From Mugil cephalus (taxonomy: Eukaryota; Chordata; Actinopteri; Mugiliformes; Mugilidae): DNA of 64,000 nucleotides. Under the pieces are notes generated by a model. It was not told the DNA's origin. It saw only the letters and a list, made by a program, of their open reading frames with translations, and made no database searches. Numbering within the stretch: the first letter of the stretch is position 1; each line of letters opens with the position of its first letter. Location: contig NC_061777.1 of the NCBI RefSeq assembly GCF_022458985.1, positions 20,735,668 through 20,799,667 of the forward strand, read 5' to 3'. Positions 1 to 10,732 of this stretch are shown here, piece after piece. The position numbers were made by a program, and so were the translations under genes.

Positions 1-641
1 CTGTAAGCAAGTGGGATTAATAGACACATATATAATGTCGTTGCCGACCGACGATCGGCGACGTTGTATAGAAAAACTATTGTGTCCTTATGTCCATGTA
101 ACCTACCCGAGAAATGGGTGAACGACCCACTCGGTGACCGGACGTATCATATCAGGACATTTACTCTTACATCACTGAATCGCCCAGTAATGTGTGACAT
201 CTGTCATCAATTCATAATTATTCCATAATCTTAAATGAATAAATTATGACATAAATACAGCATGAAGCTTAGCGATCGTTAACGCTTTCATTAAAAAAAA
301 AAAACGCTTCACAGTTAATGTGAATGTTAAAGTAACTGCGCTCTGTAGTTACCTACTGTCATTTCAGTTCGTCATGAATATTCACTACTTTTAAATTTTA
401 ATATTATAACTAACAACTCTAACGATTGACATTAGCTAACGTTAGCATCGTTATGCTTAAGTGTTTGCCGCACACATACACAGTGTACTTTCCATCTTTG
501 TCCACCCGTTTTATGGTCTGAAGCCATACATTCATTAGGTTTGTCCCTCCATCTTGAGGGGAGCAGAGAAAATCTCAGAATTTTATATTTTAAGTTGTTT
601 GACAAAACAATTCACAACGCAGCATCTCATAGTGTTTGTAT

Positions 642-801
642 CTATGGCAACCTCTCCTTTGTTTTCCCCCCACAAGGGGGCGTGGCCTTACCAGTGACGT
701 AAAGTTACTCTTCCTCTGACTTCCATGTTTGTGGCTCCAGCGGAGTGCGCATGCGTGAACATCAAAGCCACTCGGGGCTTTGATCTTTTCACATGACGTC
801 A
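642..801 (+). promoter_or_regulatory. Promoter-like block of array copy A
   Basis: Same block as in units B and C: a CTCF-like core (ccacaagggggcg), a gtgacgtaa half site, a GC-rich gcgcatgcg stretch, and a perfect palindromic CRE (tgacgtca) at 794-801. It lies about 260-420 bp before the shared ATG at 1064. Promoter function is inferred from these motifs and from conservation across the copies. Confidence 0.45.
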
Positions 802-867
802 TTGTGTATTTTCTTTATATTCAAACGGATCTGGTTAAGTTTTAGTTCCTGATTTCCAGACAGCTTG

Positions 868-980
868 AAGGAAGTATCTAGCATCCAGACCACGTAAGGA
901 AGTATCTAGCATCCAGACCACGTAAGGAAATATCTAGTATCCAGACCAGTAGGGACGTATCTACCATCCAGGCCACGTGA
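868..980 (+). repeat. 28-bp minisatellite upstream of copy A
   Basis: Four head-to-tail copies of a unit like ggaagtatctagcatccaga followed by ccacgtaa. The copies end in donor-like gtaagg, gtaagg, gtaggg and gtgaac. The array lies between the CRE block and the ccccag acceptor-like site before the gene. Confidence 0.85.
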
Positions 981-1063
981 ACATCTATTAACTATTAATT
1001 GCATCCCAAGTTTTACACTTTAGTGTTTTTTCCCCAGGGTGAAGAAAAAACAAACCAACAGAA

Positions 1064-2822
1064 ATGTCTTCAGTGGAGATATGCAAAGTGCAGATGGCGA
1101 GTCCTGTAATTATTACGGCAGAGGATGTTTTGCCCATAGTAATTGCGCATTTTGAATCAATCTCTCCAGCACAGTGGAGCTTGCTAGCTGCAGATAGTTG
1201 TGACTCACAAACACATGCTGCACTGGCTGACATGCTCACTGAAATAGTACAAAGTATTTCTGCCCAAGTGCTGAAAACCATTCTTCCAGCGGTTCGGCAG
1301 GAGCACATTGCTACGAGTGATTCTCCGACCAATGCGCCAGAAGATGTGGAGAACTTTAGTGCAACCACCATGGGAGACACCTTCTCCGCCAGCTTTGCCG
1401 TCGCCCTTAACGTCCCACAGTTTAGAAGTGAGGATGCTAAAGAGCTGACAGCTCTGGTTGAGAGCGAGGTTTCCCAGAAGGTAAAGTCCGCTCTTTCTCT
1501 GGCTATCAACAGCTCTGCTGAATCCCCAGAGCCTGCAGTTTATGTCAGTGGCTCTATGTCAAGTATTGGTCGTCTAAATCAAATGGTATTTCACGCTGCC
1601 ACATGCCTGAAAAAAGTTGTAGCCAGACTCAAACAACAGTGTTGTGGAGTATGTCAGCGGCCAGAAACCTCAAAATCATCATCGAAGTCAGCTGCTTCAA
1701 CGAGAAGAATGCCCATACATCGCATTCACTCAAACTGAGTCAATTTGTCCATCAAAACTCTCATTAATTATGGCACACCAAACACATTTACTTAGGTCAG
1801 TATGAAAACGTTTACACTGCTCCTCAACAAAGGCTGAATTGTCAACCAGTAAAAACTGTAACCGTTTAGGCAGTTTGAAGAGACATGCCAACATTCATTC
1901 ATAGAGGGCCTTGCTAGACTGAAAAGCTTTAAACGGATCCCATAGAATGTCTTTCCATCCACTTCTACAACAATTTAACATTTCCTAGCATTTGAGAGAA
2001 AGTGAAAACGCTGAGTTGTTTGGAGTAAAAACCGACCTGAATTTGAGAATAAGCTGTCACAAATAGACGAACAGCATCCAGGAATTTCCGACTTCAAGAT
2101 TAAACCTCAATATCAGAATGAGTTGTCTCACCTGATCAATCCCATTGTTCCAGAGGGAAAGAAAGTTTTTGCTGGGACTAAAAGGTGCAACATTGAACGA
2201 TTCACTTCAGAAGTCAGTAGCGGGAAATTAGAAAGTTTTCAAACAGGAAATATCGACATGGGGTTCATGACAATGCCCATTTCTGAGGAAAAAAGTATGA
2301 TCCGATCAACTTAGGAACAGATCGGCAGTTCTGATTACTGAGTCAGTTCATGATTAGGACTCATTATGTGTATTCAACACTTTTCAACACTGAAGTCACC
2401 AACTGACTCAGAGGAATGAGTCGGTAATGGAAAAAAGTTCTTGAAAAAGGTTTTCCGCGTTCTTGATCGACTAATGACGGAAAGATCAAGTCAGATTTAG
2501 ACCAGTTAATCTAGGCTGAGTGATTGTACGTGTGATATAAATTAATGAATACACACAGAAAACGGTAAGAAAGAATTAGATCCATAATTCCGTAAGGTGA
2601 TTCCGGTTAAATGCCCAGACAATTGAGAATACACGCAACGAAAAAACTCACCAAGGCCGTGAAAGACGAGGCAGAATTTGGTCTTCGGACCGGTAGCGTG
2701 ATTCCACGTACCTTTCATGACGGGTTTTGAAGTACTCAAAACACTGCATTTCAACCAGCCTCCCAAGAATAAATTTGCATTTTTCTCACGGCAAGTCGAA
2801 ACCGCAACCCGTCCCCAACTGA
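1064..2822 (+). pseudogene. Array gene copy A, intact 5' part only
   Basis: The first 212 codons match copies B and C almost perfectly, including the same start context (agaaATGtcttc). After 1699 the frame is lost, and an in-frame stop follows at 1736-1738. Recognisable patches of the rest persist, for example tgttccagagggaaagaaag near 2146 and aaaaaactcaccaaggcc near 2641, and a counterpart of the stop codon lies at 2820-2822. Since the damage coincides with the edge of the degraded block, the real locus may well be a third intact gene. Call it a pseudogene only if better sequence confirms the breaks. Confidence 0.6.
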
Positions 2823-5268
2823 AACCGCCTTTACGGGCACCACGGATCCTTCCACCTCCTCTTATGCCTTTCCTTTATTTTCCCTGATCTTACTTTCCTG
2901 TCCTTATTGTTTCCCTTCCTATCCCTTTCTGATACTTTATCCTCTTTCACTATATCCTTTATTCCCTGAGATTTCAGCTTTCTTTCATTTATTATTAATC
3001 TACATCCAAATTCAGGTCTAATTTCAATTCTCTCTTTAAACTTAAACCTTTTAAATATCTATTAATTTCTATCTAGATCTTTACTTCACAATCATTTCAT
3101 CTTTCTGTTCTTCCCTTTAAAAATAAAAAAATTAATTAATTAAACTTCAATAAAATTAATAATATAATAATTATATTAAGATACTGTTCATAATCTTCAT
3201 TTCCCTTGCCCATTTTCTGTTTTAATTTTAAATGATTACGATTCAGTCATAAAGTTTTACTTCTGTGCACTTTCCTTATTTCTAAAGTTAAATCTTATTA
3301 CACTATTATAATTTATATCCTGGCATAAATTTAAAACTTAATTTATTGTGGACAATTTCCAAAAGTAAAGATAATCGTAAATTAATACTAATAAGTTAAA
3401 TCTAAAATGACATAATAAATAATTAACCTCTTATTCTTCAATTTTCCATCACTTTTTCCTTCTTCACTTGAACTTTTAAATTAATCAATGTATAAAAATG
3501 TAAAATTAAAATCAATCGATCACGTATTTATTTGTAAATATATTAATTTTAATATCTCACCCAACACAAATTACATCCAAAGAATAACTATTATATACAA
3601 CTGATATCATATGAAAATTCCAACTATTTATGAGCCATAATTGTAAGGTCTTTAAATTTCTAAATTTTCTACTGCTTGAATTAAAAATATTTAAACTTTA
3701 TAAAATTTTTCAACAATTTTCTTTGTTTGTCCAAATTAAAATATATACGTTCGAAGTGTTTAGTATAAAAAATCAATTCATGTATTTAAAAGTTATTTTA
3801 ATTTACATTTTACATTCCTCTGATTGTGAATCCAAAAATAAAATTAACCAATTGGAAATTACTATTTAAAATTACTATGCCTAAGTGGTATGATTCTCGT
3901 GGTGATTGTTCCATACAATTCAATTGATTAAATTGATGTGAAAATTATTCATAATACTAGATAATGATTGATTGTCGGTAATATTTTCAGAATGATTTGA
4001 TATAAAAGTTTATTATGTGCAACTTTAAGCTTGTACTCATTGGTTCAAATGTCAACATATAAAGTCAATTATAGTTTGACCTATCTTGTTATCACTATAA
4101 ATTGATTTTCACGTATACCATTTCTAATTAACTACCTGTGATTTAGTCTAGTATTGACATCAAATGATCTCTGTCATGATGTTCATGATTGTAAAAAATA
4201 AATAAATAAAAAATTCAGATAAATTGAAACTATTGTAAAATAAAACTTCATTTGAAGGTAAATTTAGACTAGATATGCGTTTCAATCATTTAAGTCTAAC
4301 AATGTCTTTTAACATTTAAACTTTTCAGTTATTACCTGTAAATTCAAGAACTTTCTAGATAATGTCTCACATGAATTTACTTATCGTATCAGCCGTCATT
4401 AATGATTCAACAATTTCTCATATAAATTAAAGCTTGGGGTAATGTCCCTCATTTTTCCTTGTATGTTCCGTAACTTTTTTGCAATGAAGTAAAATATGTT
4501 TCCAGTGACTAAATCTGTTGCAGCTTTATCTGTTGAATTAACAAATTTTAATAAACGTTATAAAGTTTAATCAACCAACTTGTTCTTCAAATTTTTGCAT
4601 AATCAGTTAAAGTCAGTAAATGTGAAAAAATAATTTAATGTTTCTAAACCTTGTTGAACGCAATTGATTACATTTCGTTTTGCGTTAGTTGATATTAGAC
4701 TTCTTATTTCATTAGTGAACATAACAGTCGGCAAGAACAGGCACAAATTGTTCAATAGCAATTCATTTAGTGAAAGCAAACCACGGCTGTAAGCAAGTGG
4801 GATTAATAGAAATTATGTTTGCCAAATGCACGTTTGTATAAAAAACTTATTTACATTATTAATACCGAAATATATAACGTAAGCACTGTTGTTCATGTTG
4901 ATATACCTTAATCATGAATCCCGAATAATGTATATTCTAATTTTTTACTAATCATTAAGATAATTTGACATAATACAGCATAAGCTCGGATCGTTTTTCT
5001 TAAAAAAAAAAATACCTTCACAGTTAGTGAATGTTAAAGTACTGCCTATTACCTAGTCATTTCAGTCTCATGAATAAATTTAAATTTTAAATTATAACAA
5101 CAACTCCATTGACATTAACTACCGTTATGTTAGCAAGTTGCCAAATACATCATTTCCATGCTGTCCACCGTTGACGTTAAGCAAACATTACTTGTCCATT
5201 ACTCGGAAAGGATCGAATTTATATTTTAAGTTGTTTGAAAAACATTTACAACGCACATCTGTGTTGCT
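1700..5268. other. Degraded block, probably uncorrected or gap-filled sequence
   Basis: Left of 1700 and right of about 5268 the array copies match almost base for base. Inside the block every segment is peppered with short losses and substitutions. Coding sequence equal to C 12431-14164 (1734 nt) is reduced to 1123 nt at 1700-2822. Leader sequence of 641 nt in unit A is 482 nt in unit B. The block crosses the A/B boundary and treats coding and spacer DNA alike, and both edges are abrupt. That pattern fits low-coverage long-read gap filling; real decay would be expected to follow unit or gene boundaries. The AT-rich open frame at 3630-3869 lies inside it and is not a gene. Confidence 0.75.
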
Positions 5269-5426
5269 ATGGCAACCTCTCCTTTGTTTTCCCCCCACAA
5301 GGGGGCGTGGCCTTACCAGTGACGTAAAGTTACTCTTCTTCTGACTTCCATGTTTGTGGCTCCAGCGGAGTGCGCATGCGTGAACATCAAAGCCACTCGG
5401 GGCTTTGATCTTTTCACATGACGTCA
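5268..5426 (+). promoter_or_regulatory. Promoter-like block of array gene B
   Basis: Contains cccccacaagggggcgtgg at about 5292-5310, matching the CTCF core at all but about one position, a cAMP-response half site (gtgacgtaaag), a CpG-rich gcgcatgcg stretch, and a perfect CRE (tgacgtca) at 5419-5426. No TATA box is evident. The ATG lies 261 bp after the CRE, beyond the minisatellite and a likely small 5'UTR intron ending in ttttttccccag at 5662. Conservation in three units supports a role; the role itself is inferred. Confidence 0.5.
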
Positions 5427-5491
5427 TTGTGTATTTTCTTTATATTCAAACGGATCTGGTTAAGTTTTAGTTCCTGATTTCCAGACAGCTT

Positions 5492-5604
5492 GAAGGAAGT
5501 ATCTAGCATCCAGACCACGTAAGGAAGTATCTAGCATCCAGACCACGTAAGGAAATATCTAGTATCCAGACCAGTAGGGACGTATCTACCATCCAGGCCA
5601 CGTG
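5492..5604 (+). repeat. 28-bp minisatellite upstream of gene B
   Basis: Four copies of the same 28-bp unit as in A and C, each carrying a gtaagg-like hexamer that could act as a splice donor. The only good acceptor-like site before the gene is ttttttccccag just downstream. Confidence 0.85.
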
Positions 5605-5686
5605 AACATCTATTAACTATTAATTGCATCCCAAGTTTTACACTTTAGTGTTTTTTCCCCAGGGTGAAGAAAAAAAACAAACAGAA

Positions 5687-8056
5687 ATGTCTTCAGTGGA
5701 GATATGCAAAGTGCAGATGGCGAGTCCTGTAATTATTACGGCAGAGGATGTTTTGCCCATAGTAATTGCGCATTTTGAATCAATCTCTCCAGCACAGTGG
5801 AGCTTGCTAGCTGCAGATATTTGTGACTCACAAACACATGCTGCACTTGCTGACATGCTCACTGAAATAGTACAAAGTATTTCTGCCCAAGTGCTGAAAA
5901 CCATTCTTCCAGCGGTTCGGCAGGAGCACATTGCTACGAGTGATTCTCCGACCAATGCGCCAGAAGATGTGGAGAACTTTAGTGCAACCACCATGGGAGA
6001 CACCTTCTCCGCCAGCTTTGCCGTCGCCCTTAACGTCCCACAGTTTAGAAGTGAGGATGCTAAAGAGCTGACAGCTCTGGTTGAGAGCGAGGTTTCCCAG
6101 AAGGTAAAGTCCGCTCTTTCTCTGGCTATCAACAGCTCTGCTGAATCCCCAGAGCCTGCAGTTTATGTCAGTGGCTCCATGTCAAGTATTGGTCGTCTAA
6201 ATCAAATGGTATCTCACGCTGCCACATGCCTGAAAAAAGTTGTAGCCAGACTCAAACAACAGTGTTGTGGAGTATGTCAGCGGCCGGAAACCTCAAAGTC
6301 ATCATCGAAGTCAGCTGCTTCACCCAAGCAACAGATACTATCAAGACCAGAGCGATGCAGCTCTTCAGAACTACAATCTGTAGTCGCTGTCCCATCATTG
6401 AAAAAAGCTGTGAGTGAAATTCTCATCAGAATCTGCAGTGAGTCACCAGATTTGGCTGAAGAGACGGAGGATGATCTGCCCCCACTTACCACCTCTCTGG
6501 AAGCTCAAGCAGCAGCGTCACAAATAGTGAGTGCCATATGTGATGACCTGCGTTATTGCGATTCTGGTGAGAGCACATCACCCACACCTCATTTCAATAG
6601 GGTGCTCCTGGTCAATAAACTGAAAAACTTCTTCAACTCACTGGCTTCTCTGCTAGGAAACGGTGCTGATGTCAACCAGCACACAAAACAACAGCAGTTT
6701 TCTAACTTTGTCAGAAGCCAGTTTAAGAAAGTGATGGCAGAGCTGACGGCCGGCTGTCAGAAAAGAGACCCTGATTTCATTGTCAGTCTTGAAGCTTGTG
6801 AACACGTAGACCGAAGCGAATGTCTTTTACCAGGTAGTGTTCCATCTTCTTCAAAATCTATACCTTCTCCTTCCGCATTGTCGCAGAGGAGTATGGTGAA
6901 AAATGTATCGTCTCTTGATTTTGAGGCTATTAAACCCGACATTGATGGTATGCTGGAAAAATTAAACCAGTCACCCAAACCTGTGAAAGAAGTCAGCAGC
7001 TCACAGGAAAACACGTACAGCAGGGAAATTAGGGAGTTTTCCAAAGAGCTGACAGATAAAATCTACAGACATATGATGGTTGGTCTCACCTGTCAAATCC
7101 CCCATGTTCCAGCGGGAAAGAAAGTTTTTGACTGTGTCCTCTCCAGGTTCAGGAGAAACAGTGATGACGATGAGTTGCACTTTTCTCCTGAAGTCATGTA
7201 TGCCATGACTGAGGACTCGGTTGAAAAGTTTATGCAACAGGTGCTTCTCTGGAAGGAGAGAGATCTGATGCAACCAACTGCCCACATTGAGGAAGTGTCT
7301 GGTGCAATGACAGCAATCGAAAATCTTATGACAACAGTGCTGTCCCCGGCAGGTTCCTCTATGTCTGACAATGAGCAGGTGCAAACGTGTCATGATTTAG
7401 GACTCAATTCAGGTGTAGGTGATTCAGAACATACTGATTTAATATCCAACACTGTAAGGATTCACGCTGACTCGCGAGATCTGAGCTCAGGAAATGGGAA
7501 TGGAAGGATCCCGTCTCCTGAAAAAAAGGTTTCGCCTTCGCCAGTTTTTATGGGCGATGCACTTTGTTTCAGACCGGGACGAATGTCTCAAGAGTCAAGA
7601 GATGAACCTACAGCAGAGCCAGTTAGTTCTTCACCTGTAACTGAGAGCATGACTGATGACTTGGTGACGTGTCTGATCATGAGAATAATAATGAAATCCT
7701 ACAAGGAAAACAACAGGGTGATAAAGAAAGACATGATCAACAGAATAATTGACCGGTTAACAGGCAAAGTCCTGAGTGAGATCAGCTCCACTGATACAAC
7801 TGTGAGAATTGAACACGTCAACATGAAAAAACTCACCAAGGCCATGGTGAAAGACCTGAGGAGAGAATTTGGGTCTTCGGAGTCGCTGCTGTTAGCTGTG
7901 ATATCACAGGATACATCTTTTGATGACGCGGTTTTGAAGTACCTGAAAATCCATCTGCATTTCGCAACCAGTCCGCCTCCAAGGAGATCTAGAATTTGCA
8001 GATTTTTCTCACGAGTCTGGAAAGCCTGCAAAACCTCGATGTGTGTCCCCAACTGA
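5687..8056 (+). CDS. Array gene B: uncharacterised 789-aa protein with an intronless coding region
   Basis: I do not recognise this family. The start is taken at MSSVEI (5687) rather than the in-frame ATG at 5624, because an acceptor-like ccccag lies between them and the MSSVEI start is the one shared by all copies. The protein alternates helix-prone leucine-rich blocks with Ser/Pro/Thr-rich linkers. Blocks lie at roughly residues 18-80, 118-195 (ending in a CCGVC cluster near 193-197), 240-370, 455-560 and 650-740. It ends in a basic, aromatic, Cys-containing tail (RICRFFSRVWKACKTSMC) that could sit at a membrane or be lipidated. There is no signal peptide and no clear transmembrane helix. 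The whole reading frame is one exon of 2370 nt. It is about 98% identical to gene C. Confidence 0.8.
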   Translation: MSSVEICKVQMASPVIITAEDVLPIVIAHFESISPAQWSLLAADICDSQTHAALADMLTEIVQSISAQVLKTILPAVRQEHIATSDSPTNAPEDVENFSATTMGDTFSASFAVALNVPQFRSEDAKELTALVESEVSQKVKSALSLAINSSAESPEPAVYVSGSMSSIGRLNQMVSHAATCLKKVVARLKQQCCGVCQRPETSKSSSKSAASPKQQILSRPERCSSSELQSVVAVPSLKKAVSEILIRICSESPDLAEETEDDLPPLTTSLEAQAAASQIVSAICDDLRYCDSGESTSPTPHFNRVLLVNKLKNFFNSLASLLGNGADVNQHTKQQQFSNFVRSQFKKVMAELTAGCQKRDPDFIVSLEACEHVDRSECLLPGSVPSSSKSIPSPSALSQRSMVKNVSSLDFEAIKPDIDGMLEKLNQSPKPVKEVSSSQENTYSREIREFSKELTDKIYRHMMVGLTCQIPHVPAGKKVFDCVLSRFRRNSDDDELHFSPEVMYAMTEDSVEKFMQQVLLWKERDLMQPTAHIEEVSGAMTAIENLMTTVLSPAGSSMSDNEQVQTCHDLGLNSGVGDSEHTDLISNTVRIHADSRDLSSGNGNGRIPSPEKKVSPSPVFMGDALCFRPGRMSQESRDEPTAEPVSSSPVTESMTDDLVTCLIMRIIMKSYKENNRVIKKDMINRIIDRLTGKVLSEISSTDTTVRIEHVNMKKLTKAMVKDLRREFGSSESLLLAVISQDTSFDDAVLKYLKIHLHFATSPPPRRSRICRFFSRVWKACKTSMCVPN

Positions 8057-8092
8057 AACCTGCTTTTACGGGTCATCACAGGTGATCCTTCA

Positions 8093-8260
8093 CCTCGCCC
8101 TATCCTCTGTCTTGCCCTTTCCTTTATCTTTCCCTGTCCTTTATCTTTCCCTGTCCTTTATCTTGCCCTATCCTCTGTCTTTCCCTGTCCTTTATTTTTC
8201 CCTTTCCTTTATCCCCTATCTCCACTACCTTTATGTCCTCTTTCACTATATCCACAAACC
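8093..8260 (+). repeat. Pyrimidine-rich simple repeat after gene B
   Basis: Imperfect tandem copies of tttccctgtcctttatc. Unit C (14200-14330) has fewer copies than unit B, so the tract changes length between units. It is followed by AT-rich DNA with several aataaa strings (8455-8515) that could serve as polyadenylation signals. Confidence 0.75.
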
Positions 8261-8872
8261 TCCCTGAGATTTCCTGCTTTCTTTCCCTTTAACGTATTAA
8301 TGCTCTACTACTTCTATCTCTTCCTCCTGTCTTTTCCTCAAAGCTTTAAATACCTTTCTTACTATCTTATTAACTTTCTTACTATCTAGGCTATTTTACA
8401 TAGAACTTTCAATTATGTATTGTATTAATTATAAAATGTGTTGCATTCCCCAAAAAAATAAAAAAATAAATAAAATAAAATTAAATTAAATTAAATTAAA
8501 TTAAAATAATTATAAAGCATAATTAAGGCTTCCATCATAGACGTCTGTCTCATTTCCCTGTGCTCCCTCTCTCTCTCTCTTTTTACTTTTTTAGAATTGA
8601 TTACATATTCAGTGTCATAAAAGTATTAATATTTCTCATGGCAGCGGACTCAGTATTGATATGTCGATGTGAAAATAGTTTTTAAAAAACACACGTATAG
8701 ATCAGAAGTATCGACATTCCTGGATCAAGGCATAAATCCTTAACAACGTTCAGGTCTGGGTCTGGACAGAATTTTCCAGACTGACTGTTTGAGCTCATAA
8801 TCTGTGACAGCGGTTACTCCTGATCATCACGGGTCTAATCTCTCCATGGCAGCACTGACTTACAGATATATT

Positions 8873-9396
8873 TTAACCCTCTTATTACATTCAATTTTTC
8901 CAACACTTTTTGTCCTTGGTGTCAATTGGACACCAGCAATTTAAACTTAAATGACAACAGTTAACTGAAATGAGTTTTAAAAAATCCCAAATGTATGTGT
9001 CAGGTACTTTATATTTGACTACTATTACTACTATTATTGACTATCCCCCACCCCACACCACATATACTGTACATCCAGAAGAATAACTATTACACAACTC
9101 TGGAGAAATAAGCAGATCACCATAAAATCTAATCTAACTGGCCTTAAATTGGAAAGAGATATGTTTAAGTGTCTTTATATTGTTTCTCAGTACATATTCT
9201 TGTTGTCTGTAACATTTGATATGAAAAACTATTATCACAACTATTATCAAGAATAATGATGAGTATTTTGTCAGGGCCAATATATGTGTCAGTGTCTGTT
9301 TTGAATGATAAAAAGTAATTCTAATGTTAGTCATATTTTTAGAGACTTCAAACACTGAATTGGGTCAAATTGAGCCCAACATAATAAAAGAGTTAA
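8873..9396. mobile_element. piggyBac-like MITE in unit B (524 bp)
   Basis: The ends read TTAACCCTCTTATTA and, inverted at the right, TTAACTCTTTTATTATG. They are flanked by the TTAA target typical of piggyBac-superfamily elements. It contains the ggtgtcaattggacacc palindrome-like core common to such fish elements. It has no transposase frame. It is present at the same place in unit C, so it inserted before the duplication. Confidence 0.6.
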
Positions 9397-10732
9397 ATTT
9401 AGAAAGTTTAGTCCAATTTACTAACATTATGTCATGATTCTGTGTCCCTACCCCCCATTTCTCCCATATTACACATTCATCCTGGTGTTTTGTTTCTTAG
9501 TGATTGTGTTACAGTCTCAAAGTGTCTTTTTGTCTTCTTCCAGATGGGTTGGATGCATGTAAAACAATAAAATAAAATAAATAAAAAAATCTCAGAGGTA
9601 AAATTGACATCTATGTGAAATAACGTAGCCTACATTTGGCAGATATTGTTACTCAAGACTAACTGCAGATGTGTTTTGGTCATTTATTTCCAAGTCATCA
9701 TGCGTGCGCCTTTTAATGCTTGTGTTTTCCTATTTTAGTCAAACTCTAAACCTCATTAGGAGCACACGACTTATTCAGTGAATATCTGCTAAACAGCAAT
9801 GGAAATGATGTCATGCTGTATGTATGCTTGCTATTAAAACTGAGTGAACCGCATCCCCCTCCATAGTCATCATTTTGCACTGGATGGTTAATGATCCTCA
9901 TGATGAATAGTCACCAGGTAAAGATTAGGAGCAAATGAACTGTATCATTTCAACATTGAAATGCATCTGTAAAACTAAAAACTATTGCACCTTTGATAGG
10001 TTAAAATGTAGGCTTGATGATAATAAGTCTGTATTACACAATCCAAATGGATTCCGTCTGCACACATGATTACTTTTTGCCATGACATTAAAGTTCACAT
10101 GCAGTAGATGCTGACGTAATATTCAAGAAACGTTCTCCTCAAACCCTTATTGAGAGGTAACCTCCATTTTACTTGTGTCAGTATCACGCGTCAGTCAGTG
10201 AGATTCAAGATTCAAGATTCTTTATTGTCATTATGAGAACATAACAGCTCTGGGGAAGAAGCTGTCCCTCATTGTTTTTCCTTGTTTTGATGTTTCTGTA
10301 CCTTTTTTCTGATGGGAGAGGTACAAACAGTGTGTTGCCCAGGTGGATGGGATCCGTTGCAATGCCTCTTGAAATGCCTAGTTTGTATTCTTAACAAAAG
10401 TTATTAATAAAGCGACATAATAAAGTTTGAAATCATATCAAACCTTCACACCTTGCTTTGCTTCAATGTTGATAATAGATCCACGATTAAAGTCTGTAAA
10501 TAGAGAAATAAAATATATTCTCTCATGTCTTAACTGGTTGTTGACCGTCGCTGATTTGTCTCATTAACCGATTGCTCTGCTTTTTTCTGTATTAGTTCAG
10601 ATCATTGACTCTATATACTCGATGGCTTTAGTTCAGACTCACGTTTGTCAAAACAATGTGTCGGCCATAGAAGAGAGTAGCAAATTAGTAGCAATAAGCC
10701 ACATCTCCATTTAGGTGAAAGCAAACCACTGG
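9397..10732. other. Non-coding tail of unit B
   Basis: No gene is supported here. The segment at about 10208-10380 (caagattctttattgtcatt, then ctggggaagaagctgtccct) resembles a widespread fish dispersed repeat with 'gaagaagctgtccctca' and 'tgtaccttttttctgatggg' phrases. The rest is AT-rich unique-looking sequence. The matching DNA in unit A is in the degraded block, and it is missing from unit C. Confidence 0.5.

Larger units (their letters stand above)
1..4786 (+). repeat. Tandem unit A of a large gene-bearing array (right part degraded)
   Basis: The unit opens with ctgtaagcaagtgggattaa at the first base of the window, and the same opening recurs at 4787 and 10733. Up to base 1699 it is almost identical to unit C and, outside the degraded block, to unit B. 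Beyond that it can only be aligned loosely and is about 30% shorter than the matching part of unit B. The window begins exactly at a unit boundary, so the array may continue to the left. Confidence 0.85.
4787..10732 (+). repeat. Tandem unit B (5946 bp, complete)
   Basis: This is the only full-length unit seen. In order it holds an AT-rich leader (degraded to about 5268), a promoter-like block, a 28-bp minisatellite, a 789-codon gene, a pyrimidine-rich simple repeat, an AT-rich tract, a piggyBac-like MITE and a tail of about 1.3 kb. The tail ends in gaaagcaaaccact just before the start of unit C. The same tail and junction, in degraded form, join units A and B. Confidence 0.9.

Noticed and set aside
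1700-5268. RIP-like hypermutation or ancient decay of unit A
   Set aside because: Losses are small deletions in all contexts, not C-to-T changes, and the block ignores unit and gene borders. A sequencing or assembly origin is simpler.
5188-5427. Minus-strand open frame repeated in each unit (also 590-802 and 11316-11534)
   Set aside because: It overlaps the conserved promoter block. Its conservation is explained by the recent duplication, and its C-terminus differs between units.
5638-7393. Several minus-strand frames of 70-160 codons opposite the array genes
   Set aside because: They are antisense shadows of the 789-codon frame, kept open by its codon usage.
8043-8267. Frame of Leu/Ser/Phe/Pro repeats after gene B
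   Set aside because: It is a translation of the pyrimidine-rich simple repeat and changes length in unit C.
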